The notes beneath the pieces were generated by a model. It saw only the letters and a list, made by a program, of their open reading frames with translations, was not told where the DNA came from and searched no databases. Shown here in pieces: positions 26,398-34,477 of a DNA stretch of 64,000 nt (its first letter is position 1; each line of letters begins with the position of its first letter). Source of the stretch: Jonesia denitrificans DSM 20603 (GTDB taxonomy: Bacteria; Actinomycetota; Actinomycetes; Actinomycetales; Cellulomonadaceae); contig NC_013174.1 of assembly GCF_000024065.1 (NCBI RefSeq), positions 2,356,001-2,420,000 of the forward strand, written 5' to 3'. Both the position numbers and the translations under genes were made by a program.

Positions 26398-27180
26398 TCA
26401 CTCCACCGGCACGTCCACCTCAATAACGACCGGCCTGTGGTCAGAAGCAGCAGACACCGCCGCCCCCGCCCTCACCTCAAAGGACCACACCACGGCACGC
26501 GACGGAACGAAAATACTGTCGATGCGCCGCCTAGCCCGGTGCGACGGAAACGTGACCGCCACATCAGGTGAGGCGGACAAGGCGCGAGGTCGCGCATCGG
26601 GAAGCAACGAATCACACAGCTCCCACACCGGCCCACCAGGTTCCTCATTGAGGTCCCCTGCCACAATTGTGCGTTCGCTCCCCCACTCATTGACCGCGTC
26701 CATGATGATACGACCATGTCGCACACGTTCTGCTGGGTTCAATCCCAGGTGCGCACTGACGACCACAACATTGCCCACATCAACCCAGGAGAACCCGCGT
26801 CGAGACGGCCACGACGGCCGGTCGACCAGTTGCGGCCACCACTGAGGCAACCCCCAGGGCAGGACGCGGGCACCGGCCGCAACCACGCTACTACTGATCC
26901 GGTCTGCAACAAGTAGTGCGGTGGTCACTCCGCCGAAAGGGTACCCACCTGGCACCACACACTCCATGTGGAGGCTATGCGCCAACGCCCTCAATCGGGC
27001 TGGTCCTTGGAACGACCGAGGTGGCTCCTGTAGGGCAAGCACGTCAGCATCTAGGTTCTTCAGTACCTGCCACAACGCCCGACGGTCGGCAGCGAACCCC
27101 TTCACGTTGTAGCTCGCTACCCGGAGTCGCTGGCTGGTGTCGTGTTCTTGCCCCATGGACAGAGCGTACCGGGCTGTCAC
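26398..27180 (-). CDS. Endonuclease/exonuclease/phosphatase (EEP) family protein
   Basis: A 260-residue protein with the EEP catalytic set: 'ASYNVKGF' (near residue 22), 'LQEPPR' (near 50), 'GDLNEEPGG' (near 175) and 'SDHRPV' (near 245). These residues bind Mg2+ and attack a phosphodiester. No signal peptide is seen, so it acts in the cytoplasm on DNA, RNA or a nucleotide. GTG 27180 overlaps the nrdG stop as GTGA; ATG 27156 is an alternative. It is probably co-transcribed with nrdDG but a shared function is not shown. Confidence 0.85.
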   Translation of the reverse strand: MTARYALSMGQEHDTSQRLRVASYNVKGFAADRRALWQVLKNLDADVLALQEPPRSFQGPARLRALAHSLHMECVVPGGYPFGGVTTALLVADRISSSVVAAGARVLPWGLPQWWPQLVDRPSWPSRRGFSWVDVGNVVVVSAHLGLNPAERVRHGRIIMDAVNEWGSERTIVAGDLNEEPGGPVWELCDSLLPDARPRALSASPDVAVTFPSHRARRRIDSIFVPSRAVVWSFEVRAGAAVSAASDHRPVVIEVDVPVE

Positions 27181-27875
27181 CCAAACGGCACGATGGTTTC
27201 CACCCCGTTTGCTGTGTGTCGACGGTACTGCGTCAGTGCTTGTGCATACTCTGGGTTTGTACCGTCTGGACGCACCCGTTGCACCACATAGTCAGTGACC
27301 CCAAGTGCGGTGACCTCGTCACGGATAGTGACAATGTCGTCCTCCGTTAAGGTCAGCGGGTCAAGTGTGGTGCGTACCTGGACATCCACCCCCGCGTCAA
27401 GCAGCATGCGTAACGTGCGCATCGGGTTGTCGTGGTTTTTGGCACGCCCGGTCACTGCCTCATATTTCTCGCTCGGCGCTTTGATGTCGAGTCCCACCCA
27501 ATCTAGCAGTGGCAGCAGCGATTCGATCCGTTTCGGGTATTGGCCGCCGGTGTGAAAACCGACCGCAAAACCCATCTCTTTCACACGGCGGGCAGCGTCA
27601 ACAACGGCAATTTGCCGGGTAGGTTCACCGCCAGAGAAAACCACCCCATCGAGCAGCCCCTGACGTTGCGTCAACGTGTGCACCACCTGCTCCCAGGGGA
27701 TGACCCCCGGTTTTTTTGCGTCAATGATGGAGTAATTGTGGCAGTACGTGCACCGCCACGGGCACCCTTGGAGAAAGAGGACCGCAGCAAATTTCCCTGG
27801 CCAGTCACACGCCGAGAACGGCTCGAAACCTGCGATTTCGAGCCGTTCAGCGGGCATCGTGATGTCGGTTGTCAT
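27177..27875 (-). CDS. nrdG: Anaerobic ribonucleoside-triphosphate reductase activating protein
   Basis: A 232-residue radical-SAM enzyme that installs the glycyl radical on NrdD. The cluster motif is C38-x3-C42-x2-C45 (GCPWRCTYCHN), followed by 'FSGGEPTRQ' (SAM-binding GGE). It overlaps nrdD by 4 bp as ATGA, giving tight coupling with its substrate. Length is near that of the larger NrdG-2 type. Confidence 0.94.
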   Translation of the reverse strand: MTTDITMPAERLEIAGFEPFSACDWPGKFAAVLFLQGCPWRCTYCHNYSIIDAKKPGVIPWEQVVHTLTQRQGLLDGVVFSGGEPTRQIAVVDAARRVKEMGFAVGFHTGGQYPKRIESLLPLLDWVGLDIKAPSEKYEAVTGRAKNHDNPMRTLRMLLDAGVDVQVRTTLDPLTLTEDDIVTIRDEVTALGVTDYVVQRVRPDGTNPEYAQALTQYRRHTANGVETIVPFG

Positions 27876-29782
27876 ACCAACGCCGGGACGACTGTTGATG
27901 CGCGGGCAGCGCCTTCTTCGAACATCTTGCGTTCTTGGTGTTCACCCTTTTTCCCAATGTTGAACGAGGACACAGGGCGGTGGTATCCCATGACTCGGGT
28001 CCACACTTCACACTCAACGGCAGGGGCATCTGGGTTTTCCAGTTGGCACTTCCAGCACGTGTGGTGTTCGCCTTGTAAGTACCCGTGGCTTGGGCAAATG
28101 GAGAACGTCGGGGTGATCGTGATGTATGGCAACCGGAAGTTGAACAGCGCCCGTTTCACGATCTCTTTGCAGGATTGTGCAGAAGAGATCTGTTCCTGCA
28201 TGTACAGGTGGAGGACAGTGCCGCCGGTGTACTTCATTTGGAGTTCTTCTTGACGCATGAGCGCTTCAAACGGGTCTGCGGTGAAACCTACAGGTAATTG
28301 AGAGGAGTTCGTGTAGTACGGGTTGTCATCTGTCCCAGCATGGAGGATATCGGGGTAGCGGGCGATATCTTCTTTGGCGAACCGGTAGGTGGTGCCCTCT
28401 GCTGGCGTTGCCTCGAGGTTGTACAAGTGCCCGGTTTCTTCCTGGAACTGGACCATGGTGGCGCGCACATAGTCAAGAACCCGGAGAGCCATCTCGTGGC
28501 CACGTGGGTCAGTGATGTCGTACTCATCACCGCTAAAGTTCCGGATCATCTCGTTGAGACCATTGACCCCGAGCGTGGAGAAATGGTTGTCAAGGTTCCC
28601 CAGGTACCGCTTGGTGTAGGGGAACAGACCGTTGTCAATGTAGTGCTGGACGGTGGTGCGCTTGACCTCAAGTGAGTCTTTCCCCAGGGCGAGAAGCCGG
28701 CCAAGTTCGCTGATGAGACCGTCTTCGTTGCCGGCGAACTGGTAACCCAGGCGGGCACAGTTCACAGTGACCACACCAATGGAGCCAGTTTGTTCTGCTG
28801 ACCCGAACAACCCGTTCCCGCGTTTCAGTAGTTCACGGAGATCGAGTTGTAGGCGGCAGCACATGGACCGAATTTGGCCCGGTTCCAGTTCTGAGTTGAT
28901 GAAGTTTTGGAAGTAAGGGAGTCCGTACTTCGCGGTCATTTCAAACAAGAGGTCAGCGTTAGCTGATTCCCACGGGAAGTCCTCTGTGATGTTGTATGTG
29001 GGAATGGGGAAGGTGAACACACGACCCGATGCGTCTCCTTCGGTCATGATCTCCATGTAGGCGCGGTTGATGATGTCCATTTCTTCTTGGAGATCACCGT
29101 AGGTGTAATCCATGACCTGTTCGCCCACAATAGGGTGCTCATCCTTGAGGTCTTCTGGACAGGTCCAGTCGAACGTCAAGTTAGTGAATGGCGTTTGGGT
29201 ACCCCACCGTGAGGGAACATTGAGGTTGTACACGAGTTCTTGGATGCACTGTTTGACTTGCCGGTAGGTCATGTCGTCGTTGCGCACGAATGGGGCCATG
29301 TATGTATCGAAGCTGGAGAATGCTTGCGCACCAGCCCATTCGTTTTGCATGGTGCCGAGGAAGTTGACAACCTGGCTGACTGCTGAAGACAGGTGACGTG
29401 GCGGGTTGGACTCCACTTTCCCGGGAACACCATTGAACCCTTGTTGGAGCAGCATTTTCAGCGACCAGCCTGCGCAGTAGCCACCGAACACGTCGAGATC
29501 GTGGATGTGGAGGGCACCTTCACGGTGCGCGAGACCGATCTCGGGTGAGTAGACATGTGAGAGCCAGTAGTTGGCCGTGATTTTTCCTGCAGTGTTGAGG
29601 ATGAGACCGCCAAGGGAGTAACCCTGGTTTGCGTTGGCGTTGACCCGCCAGTCGCTACGGTCCAGATATTCTTCCATCGACTGGACAACGTCGACGGTGA
29701 CCGCGTCGCGCTGGGGGGCGTCACGGGTCGGGCGCTTGGTGTCTGCCACTATTTGTCCAGCGTCCGTTGAGCTGTGTGACAC
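27872..29782 (-). CDS. nrdD: Anaerobic ribonucleoside-triphosphate reductase (class III)
   Basis: A 636-residue enzyme making deoxyribonucleotides without oxygen, using formate as reductant. Visible features: 'GGYCAGWSL' (active-site Cys), 'MCCRLQLDL' (second Cys), a zinc site near the C-terminus ('CPSHGYLQGEHHTCWKC' plus a later Cys) and the glycyl-radical motif 'RVMGYHRP'. The GTG start 29782 is supported by GGAG 6 nt ahead. The N-terminus lacks the roughly 95-residue ATP-cone seen in E. coli NrdD, so dATP feedback by that module should be absent. Tandem NrdR boxes lie upstream. Confidence 0.95.
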   Translation of the reverse strand: MSHSSTDAGQIVADTKRPTRDAPQRDAVTVDVVQSMEEYLDRSDWRVNANANQGYSLGGLILNTAGKITANYWLSHVYSPEIGLAHREGALHIHDLDVFGGYCAGWSLKMLLQQGFNGVPGKVESNPPRHLSSAVSQVVNFLGTMQNEWAGAQAFSSFDTYMAPFVRNDDMTYRQVKQCIQELVYNLNVPSRWGTQTPFTNLTFDWTCPEDLKDEHPIVGEQVMDYTYGDLQEEMDIINRAYMEIMTEGDASGRVFTFPIPTYNITEDFPWESANADLLFEMTAKYGLPYFQNFINSELEPGQIRSMCCRLQLDLRELLKRGNGLFGSAEQTGSIGVVTVNCARLGYQFAGNEDGLISELGRLLALGKDSLEVKRTTVQHYIDNGLFPYTKRYLGNLDNHFSTLGVNGLNEMIRNFSGDEYDITDPRGHEMALRVLDYVRATMVQFQEETGHLYNLEATPAEGTTYRFAKEDIARYPDILHAGTDDNPYYTNSSQLPVGFTADPFEALMRQEELQMKYTGGTVLHLYMQEQISSAQSCKEIVKRALFNFRLPYITITPTFSICPSHGYLQGEHHTCWKCQLENPDAPAVECEVWTRVMGYHRPVSSFNIGKKGEHQERKMFEEGAARASTVVPALV

Positions 29783-29836
29783 GTCGTTCTCCTTCTACGT
29801 GGGGTGGGTGTGCGGGCTTCCCCCGTCATCCTCGGG

Positions 29837-29883
29837 CTACTACATCTTGTGGTTGATGCATTATTCATCCACTAGATAGTCCA
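29837..29883. promoter_or_regulatory. Tandem NrdR boxes upstream of nrdDG
   Basis: Two 16-bp imperfect palindromes, CTACTACATCTTGTGG (29837-29852) and TCCACTAGATAGTCCA (29868-29883), have centres exactly 31 bp apart. That is three helical turns, the usual spacing of NrdR repressor boxes (consensus ACACWATATATWGTGT). Confidence 0.7.
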
Positions 29884-30141
29884 TTCTTGCCCTGTCGAGC
29901 CCATACCCCCGGGGGACCTTGGTCCCAGGCGAATGTGACCCAAGGCACAGCAGTTTCTGACGGGATCTTCCCCTTCTGAAACGCTCCCGATACCCACCCG
30001 CACAATCGCCACGTACCCCCCACTTTTTCGGCTACAGGTTTCTGACACTGCACCAGTCACTAGCGTCGCAACACGCTGCGAAACGACACCAGGTGAAATC
30101 CCACACCCGGCGAGTCGCACCCCCTCACCACCCCAGGCATC

Positions 30142-30167
30142 CCGTTGTCGCAACGATTCGACAACGG
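30142..30167. repeat. Perfect 9-bp inverted repeat upstream of the candidate RNA
   Basis: CCGTTGTCG, 8-nt spacer, CGACAACGG. It lies about 47 bp upstream of a TACGAT -10 element and could be an operator or a terminator stem for minus-strand transcripts. Confidence 0.5.
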
Positions 30168-30225
30168 TCGTGAATTTCCCGCTTGACGCCCCCACAACGG
30201 CACAAACACCGGGTACGATAGAAGT

Positions 30226-30501
30226 GGGAAAACCATGGAACGACCCATGGGTTAATTTCCCCCGAGAAGTTGCCAAGAAACTCCCAGATTCGTACCGTCA
30301 AAGTATCGAAGGGGGATCAGGAAGCTTCGCACAACTCAATCTTTCGTTCTGCGGCGCAGGGGTCCGACCTTGGCGGGGGTGCGGGCACCACGATGTATTA
30401 GTCGCAGAACACGCGGGGCAGGAACCAACGTGACTCCCTGGTTCCACTCCCTAATCCCCGCGTCCTTCTGAGGGCCCGTGCTTCGCGCAGCACGGGCCCT
30501 C
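30226..30501 (+). ncRNA. Candidate structured small RNA of unknown family
   Basis: A gene-free stretch between divergent or convergent operons has a -10-like TACGAT at 30214 and a chain of stems. These are GGGAAA/TTTCCC (30226/30256) enclosing AACCATGG/CCATGGGTT, TTCGTAC/GTATCGAA (30289/30303) and GTTCTGCG/CGCAGAAC (30346/30403). ACGCGGGG/CCCCGCGT (30411/30456) follows, enclosing GGAACC/GGTTCC. It ends in a 13-bp terminator stem. I recognise no tmRNA, RNase P, SRP or riboswitch signature. A small ORF (30170-30433, GTG start) crosses it but has no ribosome site. RNA nature is inferred from structure only. Confidence 0.5.
30470..30501 (+). terminator. Strong hairpin terminator
   Basis: Perfect 13-bp stem GAGGGCCCGTGCT/AGCACGGGCCCTC with loop TCGCGC. 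It follows the candidate RNA and faces the end of kdgK, so it may serve both strands. The T run is weak. Confidence 0.75.
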
Positions 30502-30532
30502 CACTATGTCTTCCCCCCTCCGGGCATAACTG

Positions 30533-31633
30533 TCAGCGCACGACCCGCGCACTGCCACCACGAGCAAGCACTTCAACTTCAGCGGCACTCACCATAGACG
30601 TATCTCCTGGAGTCGTCATCGCCAACGCACCATGCGCCGCACCGAACTCCACCGCCTCCGACAATTGCCGCCCCTGCAACAAACCATGGATCAGCCCCGA
30701 AGCAAACGAGTCACCCCCGCCAACCCGGTCAAAAATTTCCATCCGAGGACGCAATGCCGCCATCTCCACGCCCGTCTCACGAGACCACGCCAAGGCGCCC
30801 CAATCATTGCTTGATGCTGAATGCACTGTACGGAGCGTTGTCGCAATCACCTGGAAATTATCAAACTCCCTCGACACCTCACGCATCATGGCAGCGTAGG
30901 CGTTCGGATCCAACTCAGACAGCGCATCGTCAACCCCGTCCACCGCGCACCCCAAACTCGCAATAAAATCCTCTTCATTGCCAATCATCACATCAACATG
31001 CCGCGCAATATCACGGTTCACCTCTTGCGCACGCGCCTGCCCACCAATGGACTGCCACAACGAAGGGCGGTAGTTCAAGTCATACGACACAACCGTGCCA
31101 TGGCGCCGAGCCGCCTTGACTGCCGCCAGTACAGTGTCTGCGCTGCGCTCCGACAGCGCAGCGCAAATCCCACCCGTGTGGAACCAGCGCACCCCACGCT
31201 CACCAAAAAGCTCGTCCCAGTCCACATCATGGGGTGCCATCTGAGACATCGCAGTGATGCCCCGGTCAGAGACCCCTACTGCCCCGCGCACACCAAACCC
31301 ACGCTCCGTGAAGTTCAAACCGTTACGCACCGTGCGGCCGATGCCGTCACTGGCCACCCACTGCACGAACCGAGTATCCACACCGCCTTGCAGCATGAGA
31401 TCCTCCACCAAACGCCCCACCTCGTTATCCACTAACGCGGTGACAATCGCGGTGCGATACCCAAACACGCGCCGCAATCCACGTGCCACGTTGTATTCGC
31501 CGCCCCCTTCCCACACGGAAAAGCTTCGCGCCGTCCGGATGCGGCCTGCCCCAGGGTCAAACCGCAGCATGACCTCCCCTAAGGACACCGCGTCATACTC
31601 GCATTGTGATGCTGGGCGTAGGGTCACACTCAT
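30533..31633 (-). CDS. kdgK: 2-dehydro-3-deoxygluconokinase (PfkB family)
   Basis: A 366-residue ribokinase-fold kinase with 'SLGEVMLRFDPG' at the start, 'GGGEYNVARGL' for substrate binding and the anion-hole/catalytic motif 'DRVGGGDSFASGL' (Asp base near residue 313). KdgK phosphorylates 2-keto-3-deoxygluconate (or the galactonate analogue) to KDPG. It overlaps the aldolase gene by 4 bp, which cleaves that product, so the pair forms the end of an Entner-Doudoroff-type route. The operon is preceded by two IclR-type operators. Confidence 0.88.
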   Translation of the reverse strand: MSVTLRPASQCEYDAVSLGEVMLRFDPGAGRIRTARSFSVWEGGGEYNVARGLRRVFGYRTAIVTALVDNEVGRLVEDLMLQGGVDTRFVQWVASDGIGRTVRNGLNFTERGFGVRGAVGVSDRGITAMSQMAPHDVDWDELFGERGVRWFHTGGICAALSERSADTVLAAVKAARRHGTVVSYDLNYRPSLWQSIGGQARAQEVNRDIARHVDVMIGNEEDFIASLGCAVDGVDDALSELDPNAYAAMMREVSREFDNFQVIATTLRTVHSASSNDWGALAWSRETGVEMAALRPRMEIFDRVGGGDSFASGLIHGLLQGRQLSEAVEFGAAHGALAMTTPGDTSMVSAAEVEVLARGGSARVVR

Positions 31634-32277
31634 GCTGCGTTCTCCTTCTCATAGGCACGAACGATGCGTAACGCATCAGTTGTTCGTTGAGTCATGGCGT
31701 TGACGTTGCGGGTCGCAATGAGCGAGCGCTCCACCATCCACGACCCTCCAACAGCGACAACACTGGGCAGCGCAAGATAGTCAGCAAGGTTCATCGCAGT
31801 GACGCCACCGGTGGGAATGAACGACACTGCCGGGAAAGGTGCACTTAACGCCCGGATCGCGGCGATGCCCCCTGATGTCTCGGCGGGAAAGAACTTGATC
31901 GTTCTCACCCCCCACTCCACAGCACGCTGCACTTCAGTGGCGGTGACCGCCCCTGGAATGAGGAGGATGTTGTGTTCTGCGGCTCGTTCCACCACCGCTT
32001 GACTCAACCCCGGTGACACCAGAAACGATGCGCCTGCTTGGACGGCAGCATCAACATCGGACACGGACGTAATCGTGCCCGCCCCCACAATGAGATCCCC
32101 CCGATCAGCCAGGGTTGAGATGGTGTCAGGTGCTGCGGAGGTTCGGAAGGTGATCTCCGCCAAGGGAAGACCGCCGTCAACAAGAGCGTCACCGAGCGTT
32201 GCTGCGGTGGCAGCGTCGTCAATGACGACGACAGGGATGATGCGGTGGTCGGTGATGTGGTCGAGTGGACTCGTCAT
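31630..32277 (-). CDS. eda: KDPG/KHG aldolase
   Basis: ATG 32277 has GGAGGA about 10 nt ahead; the in-frame ATG at 32295 has no ribosome site. The 215-residue class I aldolase splits 2-keto-3-deoxy-6-phosphogluconate into pyruvate and glyceraldehyde-3-phosphate. E41 and R45 (AEITFRT) and the Schiff-base K128 (IKFFPAE) are present, as are 'VGAGT' and 'PTGGV'. It is translationally coupled to kdgK. No edd gene is nearby, so the substrate probably comes from uronic or aldonic acids. Confidence 0.92.
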   Translation of the reverse strand: MTSPLDHITDHRIIPVVVIDDAATAATLGDALVDGGLPLAEITFRTSAAPDTISTLADRGDLIVGAGTITSVSDVDAAVQAGASFLVSPGLSQAVVERAAEHNILLIPGAVTATEVQRAVEWGVRTIKFFPAETSGGIAAIRALSAPFPAVSFIPTGGVTAMNLADYLALPSVVAVGGSWMVERSLIATRNVNAMTQRTTDALRIVRAYEKENAA

Positions 32278-32297
32278 TGCGCCCAATTCCTCCATAA

Positions 32298-32335
32298 GTT
32301 TCGCTGTGCGAAACGTAGTGTTCGCTACGCGAAAC
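32298..32335. promoter_or_regulatory. Twin IclR-type operators upstream of eda-kdgK
   Basis: GTTTCGCTGTGCGAAAC (32298-32314) is a perfect 7-3-7 palindrome. TGTTCGCTACGCGAAAC (32319-32335) is a second copy with two mismatched arm positions. Centres are 21 bp apart, two helical turns. The adjacent iclR gene is the obvious candidate binder. Confidence 0.7.
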
Positions 32336-32387
32336 TATCATGGCACAGTTCTCTGCCCCACAAAAGAGACACACAACAAACCAGCAG

Positions 32388-33209
32388 TCACAACCCCACA
32401 GACAGCGGGGCGCTCACACCATCACCCACCACGGAACGCAACAACACCCCCACCTCAGCCCGACGCACATCATCAAACCGAACTGACGGAGCCGTCACAC
32501 TCACCGCAGCCACAGGAACACCACCACGCATCACAGGGACCGCAACACACGAAATCCCCGCCTCATTCTCCTCAACCTCAGAAGCAAAGCCACACGCCCG
32601 AGCCGCCCGGACCGCCTCCCACGCCACCTGTACCCCGTCGTACCCCGCAGCCTGCGCATACACCCCAACATGACGTTCTTCCACCGGCAACGCCGCAATC
32701 ATCGCCCGCCCCATCGCCGTCCGCGCCGCAGGAACCCGCGCACCCACAGCAGAAAACACCCGCACCGCCCGCTCGGGCTCAACCTTGTCCACATACACCA
32801 CCGACGTCCCCTCAACAACGCCCACATGGACAAGCTCACCGACCTCACGGCACACCGCAGTCAATACCGGCCGCAACACAGACACAAGTCGGTCAGCACT
32901 CAACAACGCGGCCCCCACCTGAGCCGCAGCCGCCCCCAACACATAACGCCCCGACACCACATCCTGGGACGCGAAACCACGAAACCGAAGCGCAGACAAC
33001 ACCCGATGCACCGACCCCTTCGTCAACTGCATCTGGGCCGCAAGGTCAGTCAACGACAACCCTTGCGGCCCAGCATCCGCGAGCAACAACACCATCACCA
33101 AAGCGCGGTCCACGCTCTCCACCGGCGGCTTCATACCATCCTTGCCAGACACACGAGGCAACGATCCGCCACCAACACCACGAGCACCACGAGAAAAATC
33201 ACCAGGCAT
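32388..33209 (-). CDS. IclR-family transcriptional regulator (KdgR-like)
   Basis: A 273-residue regulator. The N-terminal winged helix-turn-helix (about residues 30-92, 'SVDRALVMVLLLADAGPQGLSLTDLAAQMQLTKGSVHRVLSALRFRGF') is followed by a ligand-binding domain (about 110-265, 'GVVEGTSVVYVDKVEP', 'RTAMGRAMIAAL', 'ENEAGISCVAVPV'). It lies 23 bp after galK and its gene end faces the twin palindromes in front of eda-kdgK. Repression of that operon, relieved by a 2-keto-3-deoxy acid, is the simplest model. A later in-frame ATG (MKPPVE) 25 codons in is a possible start. Confidence 0.88.
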   Translation of the reverse strand: MPGDFSRGARGVGGGSLPRVSGKDGMKPPVESVDRALVMVLLLADAGPQGLSLTDLAAQMQLTKGSVHRVLSALRFRGFASQDVVSGRYVLGAAAAQVGAALLSADRLVSVLRPVLTAVCREVGELVHVGVVEGTSVVYVDKVEPERAVRVFSAVGARVPAARTAMGRAMIAALPVEERHVGVYAQAAGYDGVQVAWEAVRAARACGFASEVEENEAGISCVAVPVMRGGVPVAAVSVTAPSVRFDDVRRAEVGVLLRSVVGDGVSAPLSVGL

Positions 33210-33232
33210 ACCCTGACTTTACCCGCGGCACC

Positions 33233-34477
33233 TCACCACGCCGGCGCGCCAGCCTGCGCCACCATAAAACCAGGTGCAGCGAAACCACGCGCCCCAAAAG
33301 CAGTCGCCACCGCATCGGCAATCTCCTGCACGTGCGCATGGGGAACCAACGCAATAGCAGAACCACCAAAACCGCCACCCACCATGCGAGCACCCAACGC
33401 ACCCGCATCACAGGCAGCATCCACGGCCACATCAAGCTCAGGGCACGACACCTCATAGTCATCACGAAGTGACACATGCGCAGACGTCAACAGTGGACCC
33501 ACCTCAGCAGTGCGCCCCTCCTCAAGTAGTGACGCCACCCGACGCACCCGCTCAATATCGCCCAACACATGCCGCACCCGACGCACCGCAACCTGCGGTT
33601 CCACCCCTGGCACTAACGCACCAGGAACCGACAGCGCTTGCGCTATCACCTCCATCGTGTCCCCACGGTCGGCAATCACACGTAACGAAGGCACACCCAG
33701 TGCAACCGCAGCCGCCTCACACGTCGCACGACGCTGCGCATACTGGCCATCCACCAACTGATGCGGGGCACGCGTATCGATAACAAGAAGCTCAAGCCCA
33801 GCCGCAGACAGCGCAAACGGAACATGTGTCACATCGTTTGTCACGCAATCCAACAGCAACAAGTGACCCTCACGCGCCCGCAACGCCGCAGCCTGATCCA
33901 TGCCCCCAGTATTCGCGCCAGCAATCTCATTCTCCGCACGAATACACGCGTCAACCAACACGCGCCGCCCCTCATCATTGGGGGCATCCACACCACCAGC
34001 TAGCCCAAGACCAGACACAGCATCCACCGCAACTGCAGTGGCAGCTTCCAACGCCGCTGAGGACGACAACCCGGCACCATAAGGAACACACGACGCCACC
34101 GCCGCATCAAAGCCGTGCACCGTATACCCTGCCTCACGAAGCGCCCAGGCAACCCCCACAACATATGTCCCCCACCCCGACAGGGAACCAGGGGCGACAT
34201 CAGCGAGGTCAACTTCCCACGCCGTATCCTCCTGCGCCGACACCACCCGAACAAGAGAGTCCTCACGCGGCGTCAACGCCACAAACGTCCGGTGTAACAA
34301 CGCAAAGGGAAACACCAAACCACCGTTGTAGTCTGTGTGTTCACCAATCAAATTGGCGCGCCCAGGTGCAGACCACACACCCGCTGGAGCGTGCCCAAAT
34401 CGGTCCTGGAACAGGCGTGACACACGGTCGCGCCCCTCGTCAATGCTCCAGGCATCGATCCACTGTGTGTCGCTCAT
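33233..34477 (-). CDS. galK: Galactokinase
   Basis: A 414-residue GHMP kinase phosphorylating galactose at C1. It shows the galactose signature 'GRANLIGEHTDYNGG' (near residue 39), the ATP loop 'GAGLSSSAALE' (near 133), the catalytic Asp region 'NTGGMDQ' and 'GARMVGGGFGG' (near 360). The start overlaps galT by 4 bp. The pair feeds the Leloir pathway; an epimerase is not in the window. Confidence 0.95.
   Translation of the reverse strand: MSDTQWIDAWSIDEGRDRVSRLFQDRFGHAPAGVWSAPGRANLIGEHTDYNGGLVFPFALLHRTFVALTPREDSLVRVVSAQEDTAWEVDLADVAPGSLSGWGTYVVGVAWALREAGYTVHGFDAAVASCVPYGAGLSSSAALEAATAVAVDAVSGLGLAGGVDAPNDEGRRVLVDACIRAENEIAGANTGGMDQAAALRAREGHLLLLDCVTNDVTHVPFALSAAGLELLVIDTRAPHQLVDGQYAQRRATCEAAAVALGVPSLRVIADRGDTMEVIAQALSVPGALVPGVEPQVAVRRVRHVLGDIERVRRVASLLEEGRTAEVGPLLTSAHVSLRDDYEVSCPELDVAVDAACDAGALGARMVGGGFGGSAIALVPHAHVQEIADAVATAFGARGFAAPGFMVAQAGAPAW

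Noticed and set aside
29872-30276. 134-codon minus-strand ORF upstream of nrdD
   Set aside because: It overlaps the NrdR boxes, has biased composition and no recognisable domain or ribosome site.
30170-30433. 87-codon ORF across the candidate RNA
   Set aside because: GTG start without a ribosome site, the promoter-like element lies inside it, and strong stems cover it. Kept as the alternative explanation only.
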